Assembly: GCF_035920445.1 (NCBI RefSeq)
Contig: NZ_CP109162.1
Coordinates: 2,294,001 to 2,358,000 of the forward strand
Reading direction: 5' to 3'
DNA length: 64,000 bases
Source of the DNA: Nocardia sp. NBC_01730
GTDB lineage: Bacteria; Actinomycetota; Actinomycetes; Mycobacteriales; Mycobacteriaceae
This document shows, piece by piece, positions 13,658-25,770 of the stretch (within the stretch, counting starts at the first letter, position 1; every line of letters begins with the position of its first letter). The notes beneath the pieces were generated by a model. It saw only the letters and a program-made list of their open reading frames with translations. It did no database searches and was not told the origin of the DNA. The translations under genes were made by a program, and so were the position numbers.

Positions 13658-16600
13658 TCATGAACTTCTCGGCTCGGGGCCGCCGCGCTCCGCGAGCCAG
13701 CGTCGTATCTCCTCCGCCGCGGCCGAAGACGCCGGTCCGATGATCGAGAAGTGATCCGCATCGACCTCGACCGTCTCGCCTGTGTGCATCCACCCGGCCA
13801 TCGGCTCGGCGAGATCCAGCCCGGGCAGCGGCGTCGAAGCCCGCAGGTTGAATGTCGGCGCGGCGATGGACACCGGCTGCCGTTCATCGAAGATCTGCAT
13901 GTACTTGGCCATGGCGACCAAGCCGTGATCACCGATCTGGGCCATCTCGTTTCCGAGATCGAGCACCGAACCAAGCGCGCTCGTGAGTACCCGCCGACCT
14001 TGCTCCGCGTCGTCCGGCGAATAGGCGTCGAGCAAGATAACCCCCGCGGGCCCGCGCCCGTTCTTCTCCAGTCGGTGCGCAAGTGCGTGGGCGATCGCGC
14101 CGCCGATCGAATAGCCGACGAGCACGGGCGACTGCTGGTCCTCGATGCTTTCCACGGTGGCCGCCAAGGAATCCAACAATGCATCCCATGACGCCGGCAG
14201 CGATTCCCCGGGCCTGGTTCCCGGGAGGCGTAGCGCGGCGATCATGCGGTCGGCACCGAGTTCGCGCGCCAATCGACCGAACTGGTGTGGTCCGGTGCCG
14301 ACGACGAACGACGGCACACAGATGAGCAAAGGACCGGACGTGCCCCTACTCAGTGGTATCGGCGTCGGCTTGACGGATTCTTCTGCGGCGACGGCGAACG
14401 TCTCGACGAGCTTGGCGCTCTCCAGCAGCATCGGTATCGCGGCCTCGACTCGACCGCGCCGATGCGCGGCCGACACCAGATCGGTGAGCCCGCCCTGGAT
14501 CCCCGCGTCCATGGCACGCTCGACGGAAGTGTCAGCCATGCCCGGCGTGGGTTCCGCGATCCGCAAGAGGAGATAATCGGCCAGCGCACGGGCGGTGGGA
14601 TGGTCGAAGACAAGAGTGGAAGGCAGCGGCAACCCCGTGGCCTTGGCGAGCCGGTTACGGAACTCGACTCCCGTCAGCGAATCGAATCCCAACTGCGGGA
14701 ACGGGGCGTCGGGATCGATCATGTCCCGGGACTCGTGTCCGAGGCTGGCGGCGACGTGTTCCCGGACGACGGACAGCACGACACCCGAGATGTCGGCTTG
14801 GGGTGTGGACGCCAGCCGTTGCGCCAGCGACCGCACGCTCTCGACGTGCCGTGTCGAGACGGTGACCAGGGATCTGAGCGTTCTGGGCAGCGATCCCGCG
14901 GTCGCCTGTGTGGTGAGCACCGCCATGTCGAGACGCACGCCCGCGATCGTCGGGAGGCCGACGGCAAGGGCCGCGTCGAGCAGCGCCGTCCCGTGGTGAT
15001 CGTCGAGGGGGACCAGGCCGTCTCGACGCATTCGCGCGAAGTCGGCGCCGGTGAGAGCGCTGGTCATGCCGCTGGTGCCACGCCAGGGACCCCACGCGAC
15101 GGATATCGCGGGCAGGCCCTCGCGGTGGCGGTGCTCTGCCAGCGCGTCGAGGAACGTGTTCGCCGCCGCGTAATTCGCCTGGCCCGGACTGCCGAGTGTG
15201 CCCGCGATCGAGGAGTAGAGCACGAACATCGACAAATCCAGATCCTTGGTCGCCTCATGCAGATTCCACGCGGCGTCGACCTTCGGGCGCAACACCATCG
15301 CGAGCTGCTGCGGTGTCATATCGGCGAGCAGGCCGTCGGCCAACACTCCCGCCGTGTGCACGATGCCGGTCAGGGGATGCTCGGGCGGGATGGCCGACAA
15401 CAGCCCGTCGAGCGCTGCCCGGTCGGCCACGTCGCACGCGACCACGTCCACACGTGCACCGAGCGCGGTCAATTCGGCCGCGAGGTCCGCGGCGCCGTCG
15501 GCGTCGAGACCGCGCCTGCTTGCCAACACCAGCCTCCGCACGCCGTACTCGGTGACGAAGTGTCGAGCCGCCACCGCGCCAAGCCCACCGGTGCCGCCGG
15601 TGATCAGAACCGTGCCGTCGGGTCGCGGCGGCGATGGCACGGTGAGCACGTTCTTGCCGATGTGGCGGGCCTGGCTGAGGTAACGGAAAGCCTCCGGCGC
15701 CTGCCGCAGGTCCCACCCGGTGACCGGGAGCGGGGCCAGCACGCCGGTGTCGAACAGGTCGCCGAGGACGCTCAGAATCTCGCGCACCCGGTCAGCGCTG
15801 ACTTCATTCAGATGGAAACCCCGGTAAAACACTCCCGGGTGATGCTCCGCGACGTCGCGTGGGTCGCGACGATCGGTCAACCCCATCTCGAGGAAGCGCC
15901 CACCGCGCGGCAACAGTCGCAGCGAGGCGTCCACGAATTCACCTGCCAGCGAATCGAGAACGATGTCGACACCACGACCGTCGGTGACCTCGAGGAACTT
16001 CCGCTCGAAGTCGAGCGTGCGCGAGTCACCGATGACCGAGTCATCGAATCCCATGCCGCGCAGCACATCCCATTTGGGTCGGCTGGCCGTCACCAAAAGG
16101 CGCAGTCGCAGGTGGCGTGCCAGCTGCACGGTGGCCATACCCACGCCGCCGGTCGCGGCATGCAGCAGCAACGTCTCGTCCGGTTTCGCCTCAGCCAGGT
16201 CGACCAGGCCGTAGTACGCCGTCACGAACACCACCGGTATGACGGCGGCCTGAGCGAACGACCAGCCTTGCGGCACCGGCGACAGCAGCTTTCGGTCGGC
16301 AACCACGATCGAGCCGATATCCGGGACGAACCCGAAAACCCGGTCGCCGGGGGCGAACTCGGTGACGTCAGAGGCCACCTCCAGCACCACTCCGGCGCCT
16401 TCGCCCCCGATGGCGGCGTCCGCGTCCGGATACATGCCCAGGGCGATCAGCACGTCACGGAAGTTGACGCCCGCCGCACGCAGGCCCACCCGAACCTGAC
16501 CTGGCCCGAGCGCACCCAACGCGGCGGGCTTCCCGACCAGAGCGAGATTGTCACCGGTCAGAGTGCCCTTGCCGAGCTGAGTCAATGCCCACGCCGGGGC

Positions 16601-19600
16601 ATGAAGCAGATCACTCGCACCCACGATGTCGCCTGCGCCCCGGCTCAGCCGTGGCGCATACGGCACGCGCTGCCGCAGCGCAAGCTGGGGTTCGTCCGCG
16701 ATGGCCAACGCTGCGACGGCACCGGCGCGGTAGTCCTGCCAGTGGTCCACGTCGACGATCGCGAGCCGACCAGGATTCTCGTTCTGCCCGGCACGCAACA
16801 GACCCCATGCCGCCGCGGCGACGAGATCCACCGGTTCGCCGCTATCCAGCGCGACCGCACGCCTGGTCACTACGACGATCCGCTCATGCCGCGCGAGGAG
16901 TTCTCCCACCCGCGCCGCTATCTCGACAAGCCGACCGTGAACCGCACCTGGCACGTCCCCGTCCGCAGACCGGTCCTCGACTCGCAGCACGCCCGCCGAC
17001 TTGCCGTCGACGACCACCGTCTCACCCTTGTCCGTGCTTGCCCAATGCTCGTCCGCGATTTGCTCGGCCGCGAGGAACCTGCCCGACTCAGACGCGGATA
17101 GCGAGACCCAGCGCAGCTGGTAGACGCCTCGGCCTGCCGCAGCTGGCCCGGGCTCGCCGACGGTGGCGATCGGGATCGGACGCAGGCGCAAGGCAGCGAC
17201 CTCGGCCACTGGCTCGCCCTGAGAGTCGGCCAGCGTCAGGGTGATCTGGCGATTGCCCGCCTCGGACTCGGCCGCCGTCAGCCGGACCCGCACCGACGCG
17301 GCTCCGACGGCGTGCACGTCGACGTTTTCCCACGAATAGGGGACGAGAATCTCGCCCGGCACGGCGGGCTCGGTCAACCCGCCGAGAGCGATCGCGTGTA
17401 GTGCCGCATCCAACAACGCCGGGTGCACCGCGAATCGGTCCGCCGACGGCTGTGCCTGATCCGGCAGATTCAGCTCGGCGAAGACCTCGTCGCCACGCCG
17501 CCAGAGCGCGGTCAACCCTTGGAACAGCGGTCCGTAGCCGTAACCGCGCTCGGCCAACTCCGCGTAGACATCACCGATCTCCACCGGCAGCGCTCCGACC
17601 GGCGGCCAACTCGCTGTCATCACCGTCAGCCCGACCTGCGACGACGGCGACTGCGCGACAAGAGTCCCTGTCGCATGGCGAACCCACTCCGCCCGGTCTT
17701 TTTCACCATCGTGTTGCGGGCGCGAATACACCGATACGACTCGTGAGCCCGCATCATCAGGTCCGGCCGCCATCACCCGCAGCTCGACGGCGCCCACCGA
17801 CGGCACGATCAACGGCGCGGCCAGGACCAGCTCGGCCAGCCGTGGAAGGCCGACCATCGCTCCGACATGCAACGCCAACTCCACGAACGCCGTGCCCGGC
17901 ACCAGCACTGTCCCGCCGATCACGTGATCGGCCAACCACGGGTGACTCGACAACGACAACCGACCGGTCAGCACCACCCCCTCGGATCCCGGCAGCCATG
18001 CCGCCGCGCCCAACAGCGGATGCTCCACACCGTCCAGGCCCGACGTCCGGACATCCCCTGTGCTTGCGGCAGCCAACCAATAGCGCTGGTGTTGGAACGC
18101 ATAGGTCGGCAACGGAACCCGCCGCACCCCACGGCCTGCGAACAGCGGACGCCAATCCACCCGCACACCCGCACCATGCGCCTGCGCCAGAGACGTGACG
18201 AACTGCGTCACCTCATCGACCGATCGCCGGGCAGTCGCAGCCACCCGCGAGGCCGACTCGATCTCCTGATCCTCGGCCAGACACCCACGCGTCATAGCCG
18301 CCAACACCGCATCCGGACCCAGCTCGACAAAACGCCGCACACCAGCCTCGACCAGAGCACCCACACCCGGCGCGAACCGGACACAACCCCGAACCTGCCG
18401 CACCCAATACTCCGGATCGGTCACCGCATCCCCGGCGAGCTCACCGGACACATTCGACACAACCGGAAACCTCGGCGACTGGTACGCGATGCCTTCAGCC
18501 ACCACACGGAACTCGGCCAACATCGGATCCATCCGCGCCGAATGGAAAGCGTGGCTGACCCGTAACCGACTCGTCTTGACCCCACTGACCAAGAGCCGCC
18601 GCTCGATCTCCTCGATCGCATCGACATCCCCCGACAACACCGTCGACGACGGACCGTTCACCGCCGCGATCGACACCCGATCACCGAACCCGGCAACCAC
18701 ATCCGCCGCTCGTTCTGCACCGACCGCCACAGCCAGCATCGCCCCACCCACCGGCAACGCGCCCATCAACCGGCCACGCGCGGCCACCAACGCACACGCA
18801 TCCGACAACGACCACACCCCGGCCACATACGCAGCCACCAACTCCCCGATCGAATGCCCGATCAACACATCCGGCGACACACCGAACGATTCGATCAACC
18901 GGAACAACGCCACCTCGAACGCGAACAACGCAGGCTGAGTGAACTCTGTCCGATCCAACGCCCCCTCCGCGTCAACGAACATCAACTCCCGCAACGACCG
19001 CCCCAATAAGAGATCGAACTCCGCGCACACCTCATCCAACGCCGCCGCGAACACCGGGAACACCCGATACAGATCCACACCCATACCAACACGCTGAGCA
19101 CCCTGCCCAGTGAACAGAAACGCCGTCTTACCCGAGGCGATCTGCCCCTCGATGACGGAGGACGTCGCGTCGCCCGAGGCGAGATTCGCCAGACCGGCCA
19201 ACAGCTGCTCCCGATCGCGACCCACGACCGCACCGCGCCAGTCCAACAGCGCCCGCGACGTCGTCAAGGAATGCGCCACATCCCACACGTCCGCTTCCGG
19301 ATAATCGATCAGCCACTGTCGCAACCGATTCGCCTGGGCGCGCAGCGCCGCGCTCGACTTGGCCGACACCAGCAACGGCACCGCATCCGCCACGCGAGAG
19401 GGAACCGCGTCACCCACCTCGGTCCCCGCAATCGACGGGACAGCGGACGCGGATGCTTCCTCGAGAATGATGTGCGCGTTGGTACCGCTGATCCCGAACG
19501 ACGAAACCCCCGCCCGACGCACCCGCTCACCGGCGAGCCAGGGCTCTGCCTCGGTCAGCAAGCGCACCGACCCCGCCGACCAATCCACATGCGGCGACGG

Positions 19601-20842
19601 CGCATCCACATGCAACGTCCGCGGCAACATCTCGTGCCGCAACGCCTGCACCATCTTGATCACCCCACCGACGCCCGCAGCCGCCTGCGAATGCCCGACA
19701 TTCGACTTCAACGACCCGATCCGCAGCGGCGCCGCACGACCCTGCCCATACGCGGAGATCAACGCCTGCGCCTCGATCGGATCACCCAACGGCGTCCCGG
19801 TCCCATGCGCCTCCACCGCATCTACATCCCCGGGCTCCAACCCCGCGGCTGCCAACGCCGCCGCGATCACCTTCGCCTGCGACGGACCATTCGGCGCCGT
19901 CAAACCATTGCTCGCCCCATCCTGATTCACCGCCGAACCCCGAATGACAGCAAGAACGTCATGCCCCAACCGTCGCGCATCCGACAACCGCTCCAGTACC
20001 AGCACACCCACACCCTCAGCCCAGCCCACACCATCCGCCGACGCCGAAAACGCCTTGCACCGCCCATCACGCGACAAACCCCGCTGCCGCGAAAACTCCA
20101 CAAACAAGATCGGTGTAGACATCACAGTCACACCGCCTGCCAGCATGAGCGAAGTCTCCCCGCGCCGCAGCGACTGGCAGGCCAGATGGATTGCCACCAA
20201 CGACGACGAGCACGCCGTGTCCACCGTCACCGCCGGGCCCTCCAAGCCCAACGTGTACGCCACCCGCCCCGACACCACGCTGCCCGACGAACCGGTACCC
20301 GCGTGCCCCTCGGCGGCCGGACCCGCCGCCCTGGCCGTGTGCCCGTAGTCTTCGTACATCACCCCGGCGATCACGCCCGTGTCGCTGCCCCGCAACGACG
20401 ACGGATCAATGCCCGCGTCCTCCAAGGCTTCCCACGACGCCTCCAACAACAACCGCTGCTGGGGATCCGTCGCCGACGCCTCACGCGGGCCGATCCCGAA
20501 GAACCCCGCGTCGAAATCGCTTACACCGCGCAGAAAGCCGCCCTCCCGCGTGTACACCTTCCCGAACCGGTCCGGATCGGGATCGAACAACTCCTCCACG
20601 TCCCAACCCCGATCCGCCGGAAACTCGCCCACGGCATCCGAACCGGAGGCGACCAGATCCCACAACTGTCCTGGCGACTCGACTCCACCGGGGAAGCGGC
20701 AGCTCATACCTACGATCGCGATCGGTTCGTTCATCCGCTCCCGCAGCTGCGCGAGTTCGTCGCGAGTCGTCATGAGCTCGACAGTGACCTTTTTCAGGTA
20801 CTCCAACATGCGGTCGGACGAATCGCCAGTGCTTGTGTCCAC
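13658..20842 (-). CDS. Type I polyketide synthase, fully reducing final module with thioesterase (KS-AT-DH-ER-KR-ACP-TE)
   Basis: A 2,394-residue single-module PKS predicted to add one fully reduced two-carbon unit and release the chain. Domains in order: N-terminal coiled-coil docking segment (about 1-35, [13 protein letters not shown] region); KS with TACSSS (Cys211); AT with GHSIGE (Ser664) and HAFH (764-767, malonyl type); DH with HxxxGxxxxP (His973) and HPALLDA; ER with the HAATGGVG nucleotide-binding motif (about 1560); KR with GGTGGLG and HTAGVLAD (about 1829; the second Asp of the B-type LDD is kept); ACP with LGFDSL (Ser2055); TE with GYSIGG (Ser2245) and a late Asp-His. The GTG at 20842 keeps the whole docking helix; an ATG at 20809 is the alternative. 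The docking segment implies chain delivery from a separate upstream synthase, not from the next gene's N terminus. It is transcribed ahead of the KSQ-bearing PKS. Confidence 0.97.
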   Translation of the reverse strand: MDTSTGDSSDRMLEYLKKVTVELMTTRDELAQLRERMNEPIAIVGMSCRFPGGVESPGQLWDLVASGSDAVGEFPADRGWDVEELFDPDPDRFGKVYTREGGFLRGVSDFDAGFFGIGPREASATDPQQRLLLEASWEALEDAGIDPSSLRGSDTGVIAGVMYEDYGHTARAAGPAAEGHAGTGSSGSVVSGRVAYTLGLEGPAVTVDTACSSSLVAIHLACQSLRRGETSLMLAGGVTVMSTPILFVEFSRQRGLSRDGRCKAFSASADGVGWAEGVGVLVLERLSDARRLGHDVLAVIRGSAVNQDGASNGLTAPNGPSQAKVIAAALAAAGLEPGDVDAVEAHGTGTPLGDPIEAQALISAYGQGRAAPLRIGSLKSNVGHSQAAAGVGGVIKMVQALRHEMLPRTLHVDAPSPHVDWSAGSVRLLTEAEPWLAGERVRRAGVSSFGISGTNAHIILEEASASAVPSIAGTEVGDAVPSRVADAVPLLVSAKSSAALRAQANRLRQWLIDYPEADVWDVAHSLTTSRALLDWRGAVVGRDREQLLAGLANLASGDATSSVIEGQIASGKTAFLFTGQGAQRVGMGVDLYRVFPVFAAALDEVCAEFDLLLGRSLRELMFVDAEGALDRTEFTQPALFAFEVALFRLIESFGVSPDVLIGHSIGELVAAYVAGVWSLSDACALVAARGRLMGALPVGGAMLAVAVGAERAADVVAGFGDRVSIAAVNGPSSTVLSGDVDAIEEIERRLLVSGVKTSRLRVSHAFHSARMDPMLAEFRVVAEGIAYQSPRFPVVSNVSGELAGDAVTDPEYWVRQVRGCVRFAPGVGALVEAGVRRFVELGPDAVLAAMTRGCLAEDQEIESASRVAATARRSVDEVTQFVTSLAQAHGAGVRVDWRPLFAGRGVRRVPLPTYAFQHQRYWLAAASTGDVRTSGLDGVEHPLLGAAAWLPGSEGVVLTGRLSLSSHPWLADHVIGGTVLVPGTAFVELALHVGAMVGLPRLAELVLAAPLIVPSVGAVELRVMAAGPDDAGSRVVSVYSRPQHDGEKDRAEWVRHATGTLVAQSPSSQVGLTVMTASWPPVGALPVEIGDVYAELAERGYGYGPLFQGLTALWRRGDEVFAELNLPDQAQPSADRFAVHPALLDAALHAIALGGLTEPAVPGEILVPYSWENVDVHAVGAASVRVRLTAAESEAGNRQITLTLADSQGEPVAEVAALRLRPIPIATVGEPGPAAAGRGVYQLRWVSLSASESGRFLAAEQIADEHWASTDKGETVVVDGKSAGVLRVEDRSADGDVPGAVHGRLVEIAARVGELLARHERIVVVTRRAVALDSGEPVDLVAAAAWGLLRAGQNENPGRLAIVDVDHWQDYRAGAVAALAIADEPQLALRQRVPYAPRLSRGAGDIVGASDLLHAPAWALTQLGKGTLTGDNLALVGKPAALGALGPGQVRVGLRAAGVNFRDVLIALGMYPDADAAIGGEGAGVVLEVASDVTEFAPGDRVFGFVPDIGSIVVADRKLLSPVPQGWSFAQAAVIPVVFVTAYYGLVDLAEAKPDETLLLHAATGGVGMATVQLARHLRLRLLVTASRPKWDVLRGMGFDDSVIGDSRTLDFERKFLEVTDGRGVDIVLDSLAGEFVDASLRLLPRGGRFLEMGLTDRRDPRDVAEHHPGVFYRGFHLNEVSADRVREILSVLGDLFDTGVLAPLPVTGWDLRQAPEAFRYLSQARHIGKNVLTVPSPPRPDGTVLITGGTGGLGAVAARHFVTEYGVRRLVLASRRGLDADGAADLAAELTALGARVDVVACDVADRAALDGLLSAIPPEHPLTGIVHTAGVLADGLLADMTPQQLAMVLRPKVDAAWNLHEATKDLDLSMFVLYSSIAGTLGSPGQANYAAANTFLDALAEHRHREGLPAISVAWGPWRGTSGMTSALTGADFARMRRDGLVPLDDHHGTALLDAALAVGLPTIAGVRLDMAVLTTQATAGSLPRTLRSLVTVSTRHVESVRSLAQRLASTPQADISGVVLSVVREHVAASLGHESRDMIDPDAPFPQLGFDSLTGVEFRNRLAKATGLPLPSTLVFDHPTARALADYLLLRIAEPTPGMADTSVERAMDAGIQGGLTDLVSAAHRRGRVEAAIPMLLESAKLVETFAVAAEESVKPTPIPLSRGTSGPLLICVPSFVVGTGPHQFGRLARELGADRMIAALRLPGTRPGESLPASWDALLDSLAATVESIEDQQSPVLVGYSIGGAIAHALAHRLEKNGRGPAGVILLDAYSPDDAEQGRRVLTSALGSVLDLGNEMAQIGDHGLVAMAKYMQIFDERQPVSIAAPTFNLRASTPLPGLDLAEPMAGWMHTGETVEVDADHFSIIGPASSAAAEEIRRWLAERGGPEPRSS

Positions 20843-22137
20843 GTTTCACATCCAGGGTATTTCGAGGTTGTCGAAGAAGCCGGTGACGCGGGCCCGCGAG
20901 CTACCGATACCGTTCGGTCAGGCGTCGGTGCAGAGGCGGCGACTCGACGAGTCGCCGACGGCGGCCGTTCTCTGCGCAATGTCTCGCCGGCTCGGCTACG
21001 GGCGGGCGCGTTTGTGTATCGGCAGACTATCGGCCATCGATTTCGGCGCACCGCGCGTTTCGACCGGAATAGGTTGCTCGACAGTTACCAAGACGTAGTC
21101 CATGCGGACGTTTCCTGCGGTGAAAGGTGCGACGGCAACATCGTAGGTATTACGCGACTCGCCACCCCCAGCCCGTGCTTTACTTCCCCCGTCCAAAAGA
21201 CGAAATCAGCGCTCATTCGATATCTCTCTTCGCCAAGCAAGCCGCAGGAAATGCGCTCACACGACAGCGTGCGTGCTGGGCGGTCGCCCAAGTTTCCTGC
21301 TGAGGAGTAGCCTGCCAGCCGAATCGGTTTCTCGCAACCGATGTACCGTCCTCTGGTGGCTCGTTGATCCGGACACCTTCGACAGCTCGAGCGGGGGGTT
21401 GGCGGGCATCCGAATCGTCCGGGTCGACGGGGTCTCGGCGGCGGTGCGGACCTTGCCACGCTGGGCCCGAAACGCGACCGCGGTGCCATCGCGAACCACC
21501 GACTCTTCCGTCGCTCCGCCAGAGCCCCCTGTCTCCTTCGTCACTGTCTCGCGCCGCCCTCGGCGGGCAGTTCAGCCACACTCGACGGCACGCTCGGGCT
21601 CGGTGATCGTGCCGAACTCAACTTAACAAAACCGACTGGTCACGCAGCCCCGAGGGAGACTGATAGAAGGCCCGAACCCGGAGCTCTCCTCCCGCTGCTA
21701 CGTAGGTATCTTCGCGACGCGGATGGCTGTCGACCATCCAGCTGGTTCAACACCTGTCTCATGTGCCGTTCGTCACGTGTCTCATCGTGGACGATGAAGG
21801 TTGCCTCGAGTGTGCGGAAGCGCGGAAGCGCGCTCGCAGCGGATGACGAGACGGCGGCATCAGGGGTGTCGATGAAAGGGCGACACGGCCACCGACAGCC
21901 ATAGCCCGTTGCGGGCGGACAGGACATTGATTTTCGAGTCGAATAGTTTGGTCACCGAAGGTGGCGAAAGTTTCAACCACCGCAATTTTCTCTTCAAACC
22001 ACACATACATACCCGAATCTTCGATATATAGGACCAGGAGAGATGCACAGCTCGCTTGCAGCGAAAGCGAAACGGGTGCCCGCAACAGGGTCGAATCTGA
22101 TCTGTGAGCATTCGTCCTCGCTGGAACGATGTTCGCC
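20843..22137. other. Intergenic region upstream of the PKS operon, no supportable gene
   Basis: About 1.3 kb between the GTG of the thioesterase PKS and an IS3 relic. Open frames exist on both strands, but none shows a recognisable domain or consistent coding character. It must contain the promoter of the PKS operon. The only clear structure is the dyad at 20937-20957. The stretch 21940-22040 is noticeably richer in A and T than its surroundings. Confidence 0.5.
20937..20957. promoter_or_regulatory. 21-bp perfect dyad upstream of the PKS operon, operator candidate
   Basis: CGGCGACTCG-A-CGAGTCGCCG: two 10-bp arms with perfect inverted complementarity around one central base. It lies 95-115 bp upstream of the PKS start codon. 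The one-base spacer argues against a transcript hairpin and suits a dimeric DNA-binding protein. No pathway-specific regulator for this PKS is visible in the window, so the binding protein is unknown. Chance formation in such GC-rich DNA is possible but unlikely at this arm length. Confidence 0.4.
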
Positions 22138-22370
22138 ATGCCGAAGCCCTATCCGGATGAGTTCCCGTCACGACGTCGGCGCTGTCGCCCGCAAGAGTCA
22201 GCGTCTTTGCAGCAGGGCTCGAAGGATTTCGTCATATCCGACGGCTGTGTGCACATCCACTCGAAGCCACCGGCATCGGAAACGGCGCGCAGCCGAGGCC
22301 GCGGCGTCGGCGAAGCCGCGTGAACTGCGCAAGCCCGGCAGGCAGTTGGAGAGAGAATGAAATCCTGCGC
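22138..22370 (+). pseudogene. IS3-family orfA relic (helix-turn-helix protein)
   Basis: The first residues MPKPYPDEF match the usual N terminus of IS3-family OrfA. After a local frameshift, a segment resembling KDFGISDGCVHNWLK survives as KDFVISDGCVHIHSK (about 22222-22268), the recognition helix. It is followed by a degraded EARELRKRNRQLEQE-like coiled coil (about 22310-22360). The frame is interrupted, so no functional protein is expected. Confidence 0.65.
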
Positions 22371-22399
22371 CAGGCCGCGGGTTCTTTCGCCGTGAACTG

Positions 22400-23230
22400 C
22401 CCCGAATGCCTTGCCCACCGATCCTCGATCCGGCCGGGAACAGTATCCATGTGGCGGTGACCTGCCGGGTTCTGAGCTTCACCACGCGAGGCTGCTATCC
22501 CAGTGTGGTCGCGATGATGCACCCCTGATCGACAGGACCCGCGATTTCCATCATGACGATCCCGCGTTCGGATATCGGTTCATCACTCACGAATTGGGTG
22601 GTCGCAGGATCTGCTCCGAGGAGAATTGGGTGTACCGATTGCGCTCACAGAAACACTTGGGGTCGGTCTTCCCGCCGACTCGGCCTTGGCAGGGCTCCGG
22701 CACCGCCGGTCCACGATAGTCTCGTCGGGCGTGAATTCACCGCGCAGGCGCCGAACCCGGTCTGGCCGACCGATATGACCGAGCCCCGCCCGAGCGAGGG
22801 CAAGCCCTGTCGATGCGCGATCGACGACTGTTACTCCAACCGTATCGTCGGCTGCTCCATCGACGACGGCATGACCGCCGCATCGGGCAGTGCCGAAGTT
22901 GCGGAGCGCGGTCGCGCTGCCCACGCCGATCGGTACATCGTGCGCTAAGAGAGTCAGGCTTGTACGGTCGTCAAGGCTCGAATATGCGTTGTCGACCAAT
23001 GGATTACACGGATCGATGCGCCGAGTCGGGGCATGCGGTGGCAATGCCGCCGTGGAGTCGTTCTTCGCGCTGCCGCAACCCGACGTCCTCGACCGCAGAC
23101 ACTGGCCGACCCGCGAGGAACTGCGCCTGGCCATCGTCACCTGGATCGAACCGACGTACCACCGACGCCGCCTCGGACGCCTGACCCTGATCGCCTATGG
23201 GACCCGGGCTCCACTCGCGGCCTTGAACTA
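22400..23230 (+). pseudogene. IS3-family orfB transposase relic (DDE integrase core, frameshifted)
   Basis: The transposase can be followed through three successive frames: 22440-22680 carries the region before the core (DDPAFGYRFITHEL), 22680-22880 carries the first catalytic Asp (TDMTE), and 22890-23210 carries the block with the catalytic Glu (NAAVESFF) and the C-terminal TWIEPTYHRRR. At least two frameshifts and the loss of the second catalytic Asp inactivate it. Confidence 0.8.
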
Positions 23231-23240
23231 CACCCGCCGG

Positions 23241-24810
23241 TCGACCGTAACGGGGACAGTCCCCGTTGCCCGCCAACTCGAATGGGACAGGCGACAGCCC
23301 GGAACAAATCTCGAATCGCCGATCATCCCCTACGGCCCAACGCCGAGTCTTTTACCGGACGGCAGCAACCTTCAGCGCCATCCGACCACAGCGCAGTTCC
23401 TGACAACGGGTCCCACACCGAGGATTCTGTGCACCGGATTCGATTTCGTCGCGACCTATGCGATCGCTTTCGGCGCCACGGTGCGATATCCGATCCTGTG
23501 CAGGATCGCACTACTGCGCCGCCGAAAGGATCAACAACATCCGAAGAGCCATCACGCTTGTGCCGGGTAGGAATCTCCATGGAGGGATAAATGCCGTCCT
23601 GAGGTCGTGACGTACCTTATCCCAGAGTTTCGCCAGCTCGGGCGACCATTCCCGGGCCTGTGCGAGGTCCGGATAGCGGCTGGGATCGAAGGATAGATCA
23701 ATCTAGCGTCGGATGCCCTATGTACTCACACGATTCCATCTGATGCTGATCCAGCCGCCCTATCGCTTGGAGTCCATCGACATCGGTGCGGCAGATGTCG
23801 TACATCCCTGATTTCCTCCTCCCGAGGTCGCCCAGTCTCGGCACCACTTGGTTTCAGGTCCACAGCGGCGAAAGCTGCTCTCCAGCAGACATCTTTGAGA
23901 GGCCCCCGAAAACCGCCTCCAACGCGATCTCGTGCCGCGACCCGACTTGGGCCGGGCGCGATATCAGAACAGCTCCGTTTCGGCCGATTCACGTCAAAGC
24001 TCCTCATATCCTCGGGATGTCTGAATCACACTGTTCTTTGCATGAGGTCGAGCCCGCCGATTAGTCCGCCCATGTCCGCGCCGCCGCCCGGTCGGCCGGG
24101 GCCGCCGTGCTCGAGTGCGGGCTGCGGGCAGCCGTGGCGAGTCGTCTGCTCGATGGTTGTCCAGGGTGTGGATCCGTCCATGCCGCGGCGCCGACGTCTG
24201 CGGGGATCGACCGTCCACGGTAGGTCGTCATCGACGAGTTGCCTGCGCTCCGGTGACCGCGGGCGAGCCCCTCCCGGGCGTGCGCAGTGTCGCGGTAGGC
24301 AAATACCGGCGCGACCGGACCGAACGGCGCGACCTCGTGAGGGCCGACCGCATCGACGTTCGCGGATATGAGCAGCGTGTCACGGCATACGCCCCCGCCG
24401 CGGATCGGCGGCGACAACGTCGATCTTGTCCGGGTATTCGCTGGTGTCTCGCGCGTGGATCTGCCGCCACCCTGCGCATGGTTTTGCCAGCACTTAGCGC
24501 ATAGACCTGAGGCATCGCCCTGAAGGGGTTGCCCATCGTTATGGCCGACGCAAACCGCGGCGGTAACACACCAACCGAGCGGTGAGCCTCGAGGCGGTCC
24601 CCAGCACCGCCACTGCCACCGCCACCGCCACGCGATCGGATTATCTCCCAGGATATTGAGCTTTGTTGCCGCGAAACTGAGTGGCGACTCCGGCCGGGGC
24701 GCAGGCAGGGCAATCACACGATGCGAACTGTGCATTAGGCAACTCTCGGCGAGTTGCGCTATCGTCGCAGTTCGATTTGCTGGCAAGAAGCCGGTTACTG
24801 GCTACGGAGT
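23241..24810. other. Accessory gap without a supportable intact gene
   Basis: About 1.6 kb. On the minus strand, 23500-23700 is open for about 65 codons and reads like a coding remnant (it contains DPSRYPDLAQAREWSPELA), but a stop codon precedes it in frame and it has no start codon. Near 24240-24420 (minus) there is faint aldehyde-dehydrogenase-like text around PFGPVAPVF. Neither is good enough for a gene call. The stretch looks like decayed genes next to the IS relic. Confidence 0.4.
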
Positions 24811-24816
24811 GTGTGC

Positions 24817-25734
24817 GTGCTGGAACTCGATCACTTCAGCTACGGGTGGATGACCCCCGTCCTGGCTTACATCATGTCCGTCGTCGGATCGCTGCTCGGC
24901 CTTCGGTGCGCGGTGCATGCCCGATCGTCGCGCTGGCCTACAGGCTGGCTCATCGCCGCGGCCGTTTCCCTGGGTGGCGCCGGGATCTGGGTCATGCATT
25001 TCACCGCGATGCTCGGCTTCTCCATCCACGGTGGAACCATTCGTTACAACGTGCCGATGACACTGCTCAGCGCGGCCGTGGCGATTGCGGTGGTGTGGAT
25101 CGGGCTTTCTGTCGTCGTGCGCTGGCGACGGGAAGTCCTGGCGCTGCCGATCGGCGGTGCCATCACCGGGCTCGGCGTGGCCGCCATGCACTACCTAGGT
25201 ATGTATGCGATGAACACCGACGCGATCGTCGGATACGAGCTCGGAACTGTGATGCTGTCACTCGTGATCGCCGTGGTCGCGGCGACCGCGGCGCTGTGGT
25301 TCATGCTGCATGTGCACGGCATCCTGGCGACCATCGGCGCGGCGCTGATCATGGGCCTCGCGGTGTGCGGCATGCATTACACCGGAATGGCATCGATGCG
25401 CGCCCAGCACGTCGGTCAGCACGGCATGCCCGACGGCGCCGACCCCATGCAGCTGCTCACACCGCTGATCATGACCGTCACCGTGGTCACCATCATGCTC
25501 GTCATTCTGGTCGGTCTTGCCGAACTCGACGAACTCGGCAAGACCGGTCCACTCCCCGAGCCTGCCCAGCCCGCATCAGTACAGCCCGCATCAGTACAGC
25601 CCGGATCGGCCCAGCCTCGATCCGCTCGGTTCGGGCCCACACAGCGCAATTCCGCCACGCTGACAACCGCTCCCGCCGATCTGCCTCGAAGCGGCCGCGA
25701 GTGGCCGCGGCGAGAACCGCCGAACCAGCGCTGA
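24817..25734 (+). CDS. MHYT-domain integral membrane sensor protein
   Basis: About 305 residues with seven predicted membrane helices in the first 230, followed by a Pro/Ala/Ser-rich cytoplasmic tail. The MHYT family is defined by repeated Met-His-Tyr-Thr motifs that probably bind a metal such as copper and sense a diatomic gas. Three are visible: VMHFTAMLGF, AMHYLGMYAM and GMHYTGMASM. GTG at 24817 is chosen because GGAG at 24806-24809 is well spaced; GTG at 24811 is possible. No GGDEF, EAL or kinase domain is fused, so any output must come through a partner. It contains near-perfect tandem SVQPA/SVQPG repeats near 25575-25610. A serpin gene follows after 36 bp in the same direction. Confidence 0.85.
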   Translation: MLELDHFSYGWMTPVLAYIMSVVGSLLGLRCAVHARSSRWPTGWLIAAAVSLGGAGIWVMHFTAMLGFSIHGGTIRYNVPMTLLSAAVAIAVVWIGLSVVVRWRREVLALPIGGAITGLGVAAMHYLGMYAMNTDAIVGYELGTVMLSLVIAVVAATAALWFMLHVHGILATIGAALIMGLAVCGMHYTGMASMRAQHVGQHGMPDGADPMQLLTPLIMTVTVVTIMLVILVGLAELDELGKTGPLPEPAQPASVQPASVQPGSAQPRSARFGPTQRNSATLTTAPADLPRSGREWPRREPPNQR

Positions 25735-25770
25735 CTCGTCGTCGCCACAGCCGGTCTTCGACAGACACTC

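Larger units (their letters stand above)
22138..23240 (+). mobile_element. Decayed IS3-family insertion sequence
   Basis: Remnant of a two-gene IS3-type element in the plus orientation: an orfA-like start (MPKPYPDEF), a leucine-zipper-like piece, then orfB with the integrase core spread over three reading frames. Recognisable blocks are HHDDPAFGYRFI (about 22545-22585), the first catalytic Asp in VWPTDMTE (about 22762), DCYSNRIVG (about 22825), and NAAVESFF plus LDRRHWPTREELR (about 23045-23130). The frames shift near 22680 and 22880 and the second catalytic Asp motif (usually HSDRGSQ) is lost. Terminal inverted repeats were not found, so the boundaries are approximate. The element cannot transpose by itself. 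Confidence 0.8.

Noticed and set aside
23500..23700. About 65 open minus-strand codons with coding-like composition
   Set aside because: No start codon, an in-frame stop directly upstream, and no family recognised; noted only as a possible remnant.
24240..24420. Faint aldehyde dehydrogenase-like text (around PFGPVAPVF) on the minus strand
   Set aside because: Only about ten residues match the family pattern; no NAD or catalytic Cys region can be found in any frame nearby.
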